From Hysterium pulicare CBS 123377 (taxonomy: Eukaryota > Ascomycota > Dothideomycetes > Hysteriales > Hysteriaceae): DNA of 64,000 nucleotides. The position numbers and the translations under genes were made by a program. Positions within the stretch are counted from its first letter, which is position 1, and each line of letters opens with the position of its first letter. Shown here in pieces: positions 10,192 through 21,501 of this stretch. Location of the stretch: the NCBI GenBank assembly GCA_000467715.1, contig AJFK01000315.1, positions 1 to 64,000 on the forward strand, in the 5' to 3' direction. The notes under the pieces are model-generated. The model had not been told where the DNA came from and searched no databases. It was given only the letters and a program-made list of their open reading frames with translations.

Positions 10192-11571
10192 CTACGCACC
10201 ATTCGTTCCGTTGGTACCATTGATTCCATTTACCTTCGCTCGGCTCTTCATTAAAGGCTGGATATACTTTCCGAACTGGTCGATGCCGACTAAGAAATCA
10301 TCAAAGGTCAACATGACACCCTTCACCCCCTCCACATCGGCGATCTCATCAAGCATCTTTGCAATACTCTCGTAGCTGCCAATAAGCGTGCCGCCATTCA
10401 TGTTAACTAGGTCACCCTCGTCCTTCGATGCAGTCAGGCGTGAAGCAGTGGAGCGAGCGTCTTTTTGTTTATCTTGAATGATATGTCAGAATGAGAGGAC
10501 TCGAGAGAGACGTTGGAGCAGGGGGATGAGAGGTAGAGTCAAAGGGAAATGATGAACGGCGCATACCTTGAGAAGTCTGGCCAGTAACCCACGCCAGAGC
10601 ATCGTAATCGGTACCCTCGCGGTATAAGTTCCATTTCGCCCAGGCCTTCTCGTCGGTTTCATCCGGAATGCACATGATGAGAATCTGTCACGTCTTAGCT
10701 AAGCTTACAAAGTATCGGACATCCAGGACTCACCATAGCACCCACATCTCTTCCAGTTTTCTTGGCTGCCTCTACCAGCCTTACATGCGTATCTTGAAAC
10801 GCAGTTGGGGTATTGATCCCTTTGCCACTCGTGAAGTTGTAGTCGGCATACTCACTAGCAAACTTGGTACCTCTATCACTCTGACCAGCAGCAATGACCT
10901 TGACCTGGCCCGTAGGCTTTGGCGAGAGTTTGCAATCCTCCATCTTAAAGTGGTCTCCCTTGAAGTTGCTGACGCCTTTTCCCCAGAGATCTTTCATTAC
11001 TTGGACGTATTCTTGAGCGTAGTCATAGCGGTATCCGAAGTATTTGTTGCCGGGCCAGATGCCCATTTGCTCGTACTCGGCAGCTTGCCAGCCTGTCACG
11101 ATGTTGACCTATCACGTGCTAGTCAGCACGAAGATTTCTCTACGTTGAGCACCGTCTCGGAATCAGTGCAACAGTTTCGTCCTATGACGAAGATAGGAGC
11201 TTTGTTTAACTCACTCCGAACCTTCCGGGCGCAATGCTGTCAATGGTAACGGCCATCCTTGCACATATCGCCGGTGGCAATGTTAAGATTGCGGTGCTAG
11301 CGAATAACTTGATCTTCTTCGTTACGGCAGCAATACCAGCCATGAGCGTAAAGCTTTCGAGATTATGATCCCAATGCTCTGTGACGCCACCAAACCCGCG
11401 CAGTTTTATCATGGAGAGAGCGAAATCGAAGCCATATGCTTCGGCCTTTAGCACGATCTCCTTATTCAGCTCGAACGTAGGCATATAGCGCGGAGCGGTA
11501 GTAGAGATAAGCCAACCATCATTGCCGATGGGGATGAAGATCCCAACATCGAGATTATTATGTTCAGCCAT
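10192..11571 (-). CDS. RutA-like pyrimidine monooxygenase (luciferase-like, FMN)
   Basis: In bacteria RutA opens the uracil ring between N3 and C4 using FMNH2 and O2, giving ureidoacrylate. Exons on the minus strand at 11215-11571, 10734-11108, 10567-10684 and 10192-10472 give 376 aa. The match to bacterial RutA is strong along its length: [99 protein letters not shown] and [13 protein letters not shown]. The C-terminus ends in a short NG(I/T)NGTNG repeat. Three short introns show it is a settled fungal gene. No rutB-F homologues are in the window. Bacterial origin by transfer is inference. The substrate could be another N-heterocycle. Confidence 0.85.
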
Positions 11572-12349
11572 GGTAATATCACGTGAAGGCCAGGGGGCAC
11601 AAAAGGAAGACGTTTTCAGGGGCAGGAATCCTGGATGTTCTTGCGGAATGCTGTAAATGAGAAACAGGAAGAGATGTAGATAGGAAGCTGGCTACTAAAG
11701 CATCTTTATACCTTCGGGTTTGGTGTGAAGAAGGCAATCGGATATCCTACATGGCGCCGATGGTATATGATAAGGGGCATCGGTTTTGGCTTCCGATAGC
11801 GGTATGAGCGAACATATCCACTGAAAAGCGGGAGGCTTCGAAGTACTGCTTGATTAGCGATTGAGAGCCTATCTCACCCAAGGCAACGTGGCAGATACTT
11901 CTTGTACAGCGCGTGCTAGTCTGGCATTTTGTGGGCTATAAGGGGTCGGCCGATGGCAGAATGAAGGTGCAGCGGTGTCGCGAGCTTTCGTTATCGTTAT
12001 CAGAACCTGATAAATCAGAGGTGTGGCGCACCGATGTGGCGCGTGTTCGCCGAAAATAATAAAACACCACCACTCCTCGCGGCCAACGGCCAACACAGGG
12101 TAGGCCTCCCAGCGAGAGTTACGGCATTACTGTAACTCTGAACATGCCCTCGTGGCTTACGAACAAATGCTTAAAAGCCATTCGGGGAATGGGTCTGTGC
12201 TTTTAAACTTCGCCTGCATGAAATGGGTCAGATTAATCAAGCCCGGTGCCTTCTGTTCAATTGACACAGGCATGGTAAGAAAAGTTTCAGCTGTCTCTCC
12301 TCTACTTCCTGATTTCCAGTCCTAAGTCCGACTAAAGCGCTTCGCCTTG
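11572..12349. other. Intergenic, no supported gene
   Basis: Upstream region shared by the divergent RutA-like and phosphatase genes. A minus-strand frame at 11869-12096 shows no motif. Confidence 0.5.
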
Positions 12350-12895
12350 ATGGGAAAGCGTAAGGGGAAAAAGACAAGAAATGTTGCCCAACCGGCGAAA
12401 AAGCAGCCAGCAGTATGCATCATTCCCGATCTTCTGTACCTTGGACCCGCCTCATCGACAGGAAACTTGGACTTCATCAAATCCTTAGGAATCACACATA
12501 TCTTGTCTATTGGAAAGTCTCCAATCCGGATCTTTGACGACCTACACTACGATCGCCTAGCTCTGCTCGACGATCAGTCCTCCGACATTAGACCCTGCGT
12601 AGAGAAAGCTTGTTTGATCATCGACAAAGTGGCCGGTGTGGACGAAAAGATTCTTGTTCACTGCTCGGCAGTCATTTCGCGTTCGCCGACCGTCGTTGCT
12701 GCGTATATGATGATTCGACGAGGTTTGACGCTGCGCGAGAGCCTAAAAAAGTTGGTAGAGGCACGGAATGCTACCTCGCCCAATTCTGGATTTCTGGTTC
12801 AATTGTCTGACTGGGAACGAGAGATCTTTGAAGGGGAATCGACTTTCGATGCGACAAGTATTGAGGGAAAGGTAAAGCTCGTAAACTGCTTGTAA
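12350..12895 (+). CDS. Dual-specificity protein phosphatase
   Basis: Removes phosphate from Tyr and Ser/Thr residues. It is intronless, 181 aa, starting at MGKRKGKKTRN. The Cys loop HCSAVISRSPTVV (residues about 105-117) fits HCxxxxxR, and the general acid Asp is in LALLDDQSSDI. PDLLYLGPASS and SLGITHILSIG are the usual N-terminal landmarks, so the atypical DSP domain is complete. The basic, Lys-rich N-terminus could direct nuclear location (inference). Substrate unknown. Confidence 0.88.
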   Translation: MGKRKGKKTRNVAQPAKKQPAVCIIPDLLYLGPASSTGNLDFIKSLGITHILSIGKSPIRIFDDLHYDRLALLDDQSSDIRPCVEKACLIIDKVAGVDEKILVHCSAVISRSPTVVAAYMMIRRGLTLRESLKKLVEARNATSPNSGFLVQLSDWEREIFEGESTFDATSIEGKVKLVNCL

Positions 12896-13459
12896 AATTG
12901 AAGAGCTGGATATACCGTCGTCGTTATAAGTTCAGTCAGCCGCTTCCCTTACCCTAGAGCTTCGCGCGCGCTTTGCTCCTCTCCACGTTACCTATCATTC
13001 GCCGGCGGTTCACGCATCGTTTCTCAATTTTATTACTCCAAGTCTAAGGTATTTAGGTTAGCTAGGTAGTGTTTGAGCACCCGACCGCCCCACTGAGCCG
13101 CCAACACTTAACCTAACAATAGAGCTATCTAGAACTACAACGAAAACATTTTGCAAGATAGGAGATCCTCTAAAGGATAGTGCTGGCTATATTGAAAATA
13201 TTGGTTTGAAAAGAGCGTTGTAAATGGCTGCTGAACAGATCGACTTTTAACGCTTCGGATAGGCGCTCGACGAATAACTACGCCCCAGACACAGCCGCAT
13301 GCCAGAGCCAATCTGGCCAATAATGGCCCTGCAATATGGACTTCCAACCTGGGGGCGCAAATCATAAATTAAGAGTTTTATAATTCCGCATATTCTCAAT
13401 GATACAGATAACTCTTTGAGTGCCCAGTTCCTCGGACGCTATACGCTTTTAACCTCCTC
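12896..13459. other. Intergenic, no supported gene
   Basis: AT-rich spacer. The open frames on both strands are short and lack motifs. Confidence 0.45.
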
Positions 13460-14318
13460 ATGTCAAGCTGCTACAATCCAGATGGCACCCTCTACAATGG
13501 TAGCGGCAACTGGACCGCTTGCTACCCCACAGCGCAATACTCGACTTGTTGTGCTGAGGCAGACTTCTGCCTCTCCGATGGCCTCTGCATGGACGCAGGC
13601 GCCAATAATCTACTCTCAACCCAAGGCTACATCGAATCGCTATGGACGCACTCTCCATGCCACAAATACTATCCTAGTACGTAAGAGACATATGAACAGA
13701 TCCGGTCGCACAGCTTCGCCGTCGTATCGTGCAACGCTTATGGATAATACAGACAGCGATATCTTCGCACCAAACCTAATTCCCTGTGCATCAGGCGAAG
13801 ACTCGGCTGGCGGTATCAAGTACTGCTGCGGTCCCGACCCGACCGAGTGCTGCAAGAACGGCAGTGCATTCTCCATCCCTGTAGGCACCATTGTTTTGCG
13901 ATCCGGACAGACAGCTTCGCCATCTTCGCCATCTTCGTTGCTGTCAACCGGTTCTTTCACCTCTTCTAGTGCTACCAGTACCGTTCCCGCACCGTCCAGT
14001 CCAACATCAAGCTCTCTAAGTAGCGGATCCGGCGGACACAGTAACGCGCTGAGTGTTGGCCTAGGTGTTGGTCTCGCTTTGGGTGTCATATTACTAGCGG
14101 TTTTGATATTCTTGGCTTTCCAGTTGCGGCGGTTAAAGAAGTACAAGCGTATGGGGAATGCGCAGAACGCGGAGCAGTTAGGCGGAGTGGGGCCCGATGC
14201 GATGGCCACGCACTGGCAACAGAACGAGTGGACAGGAGGGAGGGGAAGAGAGGTTATACGCGAGTTAGAGGCGAGGCCGCCGGAGATGGAAGCTCGGCCG
14301 CTGGCGCATGAGATATGA
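13460..14318 (+). CDS. Cys-rich single-pass plasma-membrane protein
   Basis: Exon 1 runs 13460-13676. Exon 2 starts at 13753 (76-nt intron, preferred) or 13714 (37-nt intron); both keep frame and end at 14318. The N-terminal part has paired cysteines (SSCYNPDGTLYNG, CYPTAQYSTCCAEADFCLSD, IKYCCGPDPTECCKNG). A Ser/Thr/Pro-rich stalk and one membrane span (SVGLGVGLALGVILLAVLIF, about residue 195-215) follow. The cytosolic tail begins QLRRLKKYKRMG. This layout is common in fungal surface sensor-like proteins. No clear signal peptide is seen at the chosen start, so a 5' exon may be missing or the span acts as a type I anchor. Function unknown. Confidence 0.7.
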
Positions 14319-14937
14319 GATGACCTAGCAATGAGAAAAGTGAATGCCTATGAGGGAGTTATTGGCTAGGAAAACCATGGCAAGATATTAGGATATAGGA
14401 TTCCCTGACAACAAGAAGCTATCAGCCTAATAGCAGAGGTGAATGTTCCTAAGCTGAGAAACTGCCCGCGGACCACAAGGGTGTCATAATGGCGTTTTCG
14501 GAGGGTGGGTCATCCCCTACTACCTTCTTTACTACCAGGCTATAAAGTTGAGTCAGACTCTGAGAAGAGCATAAAAGTAAGTTACCGTCCTTAAGTTAGC
14601 CAGAAAGTAGTATATGGAATGGCATCTTCTGGACTTGTACCGTCAAAGGGGTTGATAGTACGACTGAGCTTTCATATATGACGCTAATGCCAATTAGGTT
14701 TGGTCGATGTCTGCGGCCACACCTCCAAGCTTAGGCTTCAACGCTCAGCTCCTCGATCTCACCTCAACGATCCAAGGTTCTTCTAATATCAAGATGACCA
14801 CAAATTGCTTGTATGGGGTTTACAAGACGCAATGGGCCCAACCATTCGAGTCCTTGTCACTTCTGTACAAGCCGAATTTGATCAGCTGTGCAAGGCTGAG
14901 AAACAGCCACTCATTCTCGATATCGCCTACTGTTGCT
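14319..14937. other. Intergenic, no supported gene
   Basis: Spacer before the HET gene. The HET reading frame is open upstream to 14707, but that extension has no HET homology and is probably 5' UTR. Confidence 0.45.
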
Positions 14938-17601
14938 ATGTCTGAGTATCAATATACTCCTCTCTCTCCAGAGCTTGACAACATTCGCTTGCTCCGCATA
15001 TTTCCAGATGAAAATGAGCTTGCGCCTATTCATTGCCAGCTCTTCAACTACGCGTTACAAAAAATCGATGCTAATATTCTCCCTTACGAAGCACTATCAT
15101 ATGTATGGGGGGATTCAAAGAATCTCAGGCACATCTTCGTAGATAATCATATTTTCTACGTCACAGGTAACCTCTATGCTGCACTTATACGTCTTCGACA
15201 TCGCTACAAGGATCGCACCGTTTGGGTCGATGCCGTGTGCATCAACCAGAACGATCTCAAAGAGAGAGGGCATCAGGTCCAGTCCATGGCAAAGATTTAT
15301 GGTCAAGCTAACCAGGTGGTCGTGTGGCTTGGAGAAGCAGCAGATGAATGCCACATTGCCATCAGGCATATACGTCTTGCTGCGGGCAAGAGTGTGCTGG
15401 CTTCGACAACATCCGAGCAGCAGGCTATGCTTGCCCTACTTCAGCGACCCTGGTTTCGGCGCATTTGGGTGAGGCCAACCGGCATGGTTACTGTTCGTAA
15501 AATCGACTAACATCAGGCAGATTTTGCAGGAAGTTGCTGCGGCCCGACGTATCCTCATCATGTGTGGTGCTGCGGAAACAGACGGGTACAAGTTCTGTGC
15601 CGGACTGAAGACATTAAGATCTGTCTACGAGGCTCGCCCGGATTTATTGAGTCTGATCCGTCCCGTAACTTACTTGATTCGACAAGCCAACTTTCGGCCC
15701 AAGTATGGTGTCGACTGGAGTGGGCGTGTATCTCTGAATGTGGGGTCACTAGGAGAGTTGGTCGACATGTTTCATACCCATGAAGCTACTGAAAGGCACG
15801 ATAGAGTCTATGCTTTGCTTGGGATGAGCTCCGATGCTTTTAACATCTCTACCCTATCGCCTGACTACCTCGTTCCATGGAAAAAAGTGTTCGGTCGACT
15901 TGTAAACTTTCTCTTTGGTCATTTCGTCTTGGTGAAGACTTCAGAGCTTGAAGGGACAGTTGAAGTTCAGGGAAGATGTTGTATTTTTGGACACGTGACC
16001 TCGGTCAAAGTTTCAACTGCTTGGGCTGATACCCAGATCGTGGACTTCGATTTTCACAATGAGCGCGCTTGGAATGGTACTTTTTGGAGTGGTACCTATT
16101 CTCTCCCAATTTCGGCGAAGAACATCCATGTAGGCGATATTTGTTGTCTTTTAGAAGGAGCCCGGCAGCCTACAATCGTCAGAGTATGCGAAGACCATGT
16201 GGCAATCGTCGTTGCTGCCCCTGGAATTCCGAAAATTTCGTTGATAAGGGATGGGACCAAAAGTTGCAGATATTGGGGAACCTTTTTGCTCAATATCCTA
16301 AGCTTTCCTCACGAGATCAGCCTGGTCTGGGATTGGTCACCGGGTAAGATTAGACAGCAGGAGGCCATAAACGAGGAAGCTGAACCAATGCTGCAGAGCC
16401 GAACGGAATCTGAAGACTTGAGGAAGGCTGAGAAAATGTCAAACTTAGCGCTTACGCTTTCAAATTGGGGACTTCTCGAAGAAGCAGAGATGAAGTACTC
16501 TGCAACTATCGCACTCTGCGAGAGGGCATTTGGTACACGGCATCGCTACACGCTTGTCAAGAGGTTGGAGCTAGTTTTATTCTTCGAGACGCAACGACGA
16601 TGGCAGGAGGCCGAGTATTGCTGCGCCCAACTACTAAGTGTGCAAAAGGATATTCTGGGACCGAACGATCCCCAGACACTGAGTAGCTTGAATCGTCTCG
16701 ATGTTTACATGCATAAACGGAAGGAGACGGAATGGAGCTTAGAAAGCGCAAAACTAAAGTCCGAGCAGAAGCAGCAGATTCGTACTTCTCAGCGCGCGGC
16801 ATATCCACCGGCACATAATCCATTCAATCAAGAGGACCTATTCACTTACGACTCGGAATCCCTAATCCCAGATCCCGTGCCTATTGCGGTCAAGGAGAAT
16901 GTCAAATTCGCAAATGGTCCACGTGCAGAAATATTAGGAGACATTCTAATGAAACGCAGCTTAAGCATCCGAGGCTATGCGGCCTATTCGAGTATATTAA
17001 GATCCCAACACATACAAACCCTCCCTGACCACAGTCCTCAATCTGATCAATGGAAAACAATAGCGGAGCTGAGAACACCTCCTCTACACGTTTGCCAATG
17101 CTGCCCCAAGAAGCCCAAATCATTTCAAACGGAAGACGATCTTAGGTGCGTTACTTGGAACCCTCCTACAGAATCACTCTGATAAGAAGGATACAGAATT
17201 CATGAACTTGAGAAACCATGGACATGTAGATACTGCCCAAACCACTTCAAGTCTAAAAATGAGGCCGAACGACACCAGAATAGTCTTCACTTGCGTAGAC
17301 ATAGCTGGTCTTGTGCTGCCCTCTCCAGCAAACAAGCAGCATTTCCGCCCTCCTCGTTTCGGTCTTTGGAAGCAGATATGTGCGGATACTGCGGCGTGGA
17401 TTTCCTAATCCGGCAGATTGGAGAAGTAGGTTTGACCACTTGGATAAAGTCCACAGATTTGGAGAGTGCAATCGAACAAAAATGTTCTTCAGAGTCGATC
17501 ATTTCCGACAGCACTTGAGATACAGCCATGCAGGGGTCAGGGGAAGATGGACTGACATACTGGAGAATGCTTGCATGAGAGAGGAAGAGCTCCCAAACTA
17601 G
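14938..17601 (+). CDS. HET-domain protein with TPR-like repeats and a C-terminal C2H2 zinc-finger block (frameshifted)
   Basis: HET domains drive cell death in vegetative incompatibility. Exons are 14938-15468, 15521-17145 and 17197-17601. HET signatures are PYEALSYVWGD, TVWVDAVCINQND, QVQSMAKIYGQANQVVVWLG and RHDRVYALLGM. A TPR-like segment follows around residues 500-600 (NWGLLEEAEMKYSATIALCE, FGTRHRYTLVKRLELVLFFE), then a fungal C2H2 block: CQCCPKKPKSFQTEDDLRIH, EKPWTCRYCPNHFKSKNEAE, RRHSWSCAAL. The last finger pair (FPNPADWRSRFDHLDKVHRF, FFRVDHFRQHLRYSHAG) is in another frame. One base is missing near 17398-17405, and total exon length is one short of a multiple of three. Either the protein ends early, losing its last fingers, or there is a sequence error. 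Confidence 0.8.
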
Positions 17602-18962
17602 CTATACCTCCGCTGTCACCTGCGGCGGTTTTAGGGTTGTCACCTGCACTACTTTTCATCTGACTCCAATACTTAGCAGGAGATTGTGACGCACGAGCTG
17701 AGACAAGATTTCCGACAACATATCAGGCCTCTAGCTGAACGCAATATGGCGATGATTTAGGGGCAGGAGTAACGATCAAAAGGCCCTCTAGAGGTGTAAA
17801 AACTCTGAAAGATTAGTTATAACCTTCGGATATGACCTCCATACCGATACCGGTCTAAGTGTAAGCAACGAAGCCACATGGCTCCATGTATTGGCGTCGG
17901 AATGTTCGATCCGGCTCCTAGTGCTCGTGGAGATTTTGGAGCATAGCCCCATAAAAGTTTTCGACTTCGGCTTTCCCAGGCTGGAAGGGGAACCTAAAAA
18001 TAACGCCAAGTAATTCGTTGGGATCCTGCTGTTACCTCCTTAACGCGAGGACAAAGATTTCATCTGGGGTGGTTGGTTTTTCGGTCTCGGGAATTTTCCT
18101 AACCACGCAAAGATGGAGTCTACCACCATCAAGTGAAGAAAAGGTATGTTGTTTGATACTGGAAAGCTATTTGGGATGCATTGGATAACATTTGTTTACC
18201 TAGATAGTCATCGGAAGCAGCCATCCACACCAGCGAGACCTTGTACGGTTGTACGGTGTACCCGACAGTAAGTATTCCAAATGCAGGTAAATCGTAACAC
18301 CATTGGCGGAGATGAACGAACTCTTCAAGTGAGGCGTCGAGAATGTTGACGGTGGACGAGGAGGAAGCAGGGATACATGTTTTGGAAACTGTCTGTGCAC
18401 GTGACTCGCTAAAAGCATCCCTATCCATGCCGTTGCATAAACCCCACTGCCCCAGACGCGTAGCTGTTTCGCGTCCTTAGGACCGACTACCAGTCTCTAG
18501 ATGTTTGATGTTGATGCTGTTTTTAGAATAGCTAGTCACAGGTACTATTTCCGGGAGTTGGAACCCCAGCCTCATTGAGCGATACCTTCTTTGGATAGGA
18601 CTGATTGCGCTTCTATCTCCGCGTATGCTTGTTACTCATGCTCCGGCATAACTTACGGCTCTAAGAAGCACCGTGACAATGGCTGACGTGATTTATACTC
18701 GTTGATCAAGCAAAGAGGCCGAGGGACAGAAGGGTGACAGACGCGTCCTTCACCGTCAGCTATAACGGGACAATATACGAAATAGTAGAGGTGGAAAAGA
18801 GGTGATTCGGATATAAAGAGATCGTTACAGAACCAACTTAAACATTATCTTCAACGATCCAGCAACATTCCAACAGTCTTCCATTCATCCATATCTCGTC
18901 TCACTTTTACTCCTTTCCATCTACCGGCAATTTTCAAGACCTCATCTTTTACAATTTCCAAC
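17602..18962. other. 1.36-kb gap, no supported gene; promoter of the secreted Cys-rich gene at its right end
   Basis: Minus-strand frames at 17788-18009 and 18129-18428 have no recognised motif. The stretch GATATAAAGAG near 18810 is a TATA-like element about 150 bases before the next start codon. Confidence 0.45.
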
Positions 18963-19738
18963 ATGCCTTCCATCACCACCCTTGCCTTCGCCCTTGCAGC
19001 CGTCAACGGCATCACTGCTGCTCCATTCAATTTCCTTGCAGCTCGTGACGTCTGTGGGACTGCTCCGTCCGCCAGCGGGACTCAATCTGTTCTCTCACAA
19101 CCCTCGGGCGCCAATACTGCTCAAGCATGTCAATCTAATTGCGATGCGAACTCAGCCTGTCAATCCTTTGTCTTTGGCATGGTCGATAGCCAGGTCAAGT
19201 GCATGCTGTACTCTTGCACCGCATCACAAATCCCCACACAGACAAGCACCAATCTCGTGGCGTTCGATAAGGCATGCTCATCAGTGCCAACTCAGACGCC
19301 CACATCGAGCAACCCCACGGGCCAGAACACTGGGAGCGCCAACAGTGGAAGCAACAATCAGAACCAAGGTCAGAACCAGAACGGAAACCAAAAGCAGCAA
19401 CGTGGCGCTCAGACGGCGCAAGCTAAGCGTGATACCTGCGGCGGAACACCCTCTGGCAATGGTAGCGCTCAGCCGATGTCCACACCTGCAAACATTGCTT
19501 CATCAGCGGACTGTATCAATCAGTGCAAGGCGAATACCAGCTGTAAAAGGTAAGCTACGTCCCAGTAGTGACTATCTTTCTGCAATGATTACTGACAACG
19601 TTCTCTAGCTGCGAATTTGGCAAACTTACTCAGAACGGCGCGGAAGTCTGCCGCCTGTTCATGGTTGCTGCTGCTCAGGTACCTGCGCCCAGCAATGGAC
19701 AGTCCTTTCAGGTCTTTGACGTCAACTGTTCTGCCTAA
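18963..19738 (+). CDS. Secreted protein with two PAN/apple-like Cys modules and Kex2-like site
   Basis: Exons 18963-19549 and 19609-19738 give 238 aa. A signal peptide (MPSITTLAFALAAVNGITA) leads to a first Cys module (CGTAPSASGTQSVLSQPS to FDKACSS). A Gln/Asn/Ser-rich linker of about 45 residues follows, then a second module of the same design (CGGTPSGNGSAQPMSTPA to FDVNCSA). Matching landmarks in both are CQSNCDANSAC and CINQCKANTSC. The linker ends in QAKRDTCGG, so Kex2 cleavage after KR could release the second module. A possible tribasic-like AARD site sits after the signal peptide. Adhesive or carbohydrate/protein-binding roles are typical of PAN modules; the target is unknown. Confidence 0.82.
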
Positions 19739-21501
19739 GCTGCAGTTTCTATCGGTATTCAAGGAGAGTTTTATCCAAGTTCGATAATCCGATCGTTCCC
19801 AATGTAGCGCTGTTCTGGGGTTCAGGTCAAAAAAAGTTCATTCAGAAAAGGACGTGAAAAGAGAGCCGTTCAGCTTTGGCGTTCTCATATTTTTGTTTTG
19901 TCTGTTGTTGCTTTATGCACGATACGCTCCTTGACGATTTATGTTGATAATGTCGCTCTTTCTGTACAATCCGATATAGACAATTGTGTCAGTAGTCAAG
20001 GCTATTTTTGCTCCTTGCACATAAAATCCGCAATGAGAGACATGCCTTGTAGGTCTTGTGATTACGGATTCCTCGAATTAAAGACTTCTATAGTCCAAAA
20101 GATGAAATTCCCCAAAATTCTCTCGAAGAAGTATTAATGCGAAGAAAGGTGTTAATAGGAAGCGGGTTTCCACTGCAATTGATTGCCAACGTATGACTGC
20201 TTTGAAGACTCAAATAGCTTCGTTCCTAAACCTCAATCTAGGTAGAGATTGATAGGGCAAGAAGTGATCTTCTACCAGAGCGCGTTAGTCTCAAAAGGTA
20301 TGGTGGATATCCCCAAATTTTAGATCATGGACTTGGTATGTGATGGGGCTGAATCATTGGAGCAATCACGGCGCTGATAGGGAGAAGGAGTAAAAGCCTG
20401 GTCTGGCTTGGTTTCAATCGGCGCAGTCATGAGATTGGATGGTAACACGGCGGATAAATAATGGTAGGATTAAGTGTTGGGCCCGGACTTGATAAATAGA
20501 TTAGACTGTTCGAGGCTGTAGACCCAGTCATTCCGGAAGGCTTCTATCGATGCAGAGAAAGTTCTTAAGCTGCTCAAACATTCTTTCTTCGCCGTCTACA
20601 AGATTGAATCCACACAAACGTTCTTACTGCAACATACCTTCAAATCCTACCTAGATATCCAAGTGAGTCTATCCTTCACTCTTTATCGACCTTTTTACTA
20701 ATATATCGAAGCGATCTCCGAAAATGCCTGCCACGGTTTCCATTCTCTACATTCAACATGGGGTACTATTATGAGGAGTAACCAGCCTTCCCTGAAACTC
20801 ATCAATGATAATTTTAACTCTAACTTTGATAAGTTTCAGATGGTATATTCTGCTCTGAGGTTGGTTTCTTGCGTAGAAATAAGCAGTCAACATATTTACG
20901 TATTAGGAACATATACCAACGTCATTCCAAGCTCGTTAAGTACCAAAGATCTCCGATACTAAGCTGCATTTAGCCTTGACATACTCAAGATTAGTGTGTA
21001 TGTTCTGAAGTACTTGCTCCCATATCCCCAGGCTGTACCACAATACATTATGTGTCCTTGGACCATGAACAAAATCGACATACTTGACGAAGAGTTCGGT
21101 AAAGCTTAACCACACGTAAGCGGTGATCATATTCAAAGCTCTCATTATAGTGAGAAAGGCACGTAGGAATATTATAATAAGTTGGCTAGCGAGGTCAATT
21201 TACGGCCTACTTGCGGCCATGCCTTAGAACGGACGACGGGTTATCGCCTTTCAGTCCTGAAGGCTGAGCTGAAAATGTAAAGCCGGGTATTCCAAAATCT
21301 CCGTTGGCCGCGCAAAGTCCGCGGGTAACACACAAGACGGCAGTAAATTAGCATCGGCGTCGGTCGTTCCTTGTAGCGAGGATCGTCGGCCGAGCACCAT
21401 GATTCGTTCCGAGCCCTGGTTAAAGTTCAGGCTTCCCATCTGATAAGATCAATCTGATAACTCTTCATGTAATTTCAGTCGCCAACCGACAACTTTCCAT
21501 C
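19739..21501. other. 1.76-kb gap; repeat copy C inside, otherwise nothing supported
   Basis: No long coding frame with a motif. Around 20590-20760 the sequence looks like a transcribed leader with an intron-like GTGAGT and an ATG, but the frame closes after 15 codons. Repeat copy C is described separately. Confidence 0.45.
21089..21148 (+). repeat. Short dispersed repeat, copy C (right-truncated)
   Basis: Matches copies B and D from GAAGAGTTCGGTAAAGCTTA through CCACACGTAAGCGGTGAT to CAAAGCTCTCATTA, then diverges. It has more base changes than copy B, so it is likely older. Confidence 0.7.

Noticed and set aside
18129-18428. 99-codon minus-strand frame
   Set aside because: No recognisable domain, and a second frame overlaps it on the same strand; likely chance.
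20590-20800. Leader-like sequence with ATGCCTGCC start as a gene
   Set aside because: The frame closes after about 15 codons and I could not find a following exon.
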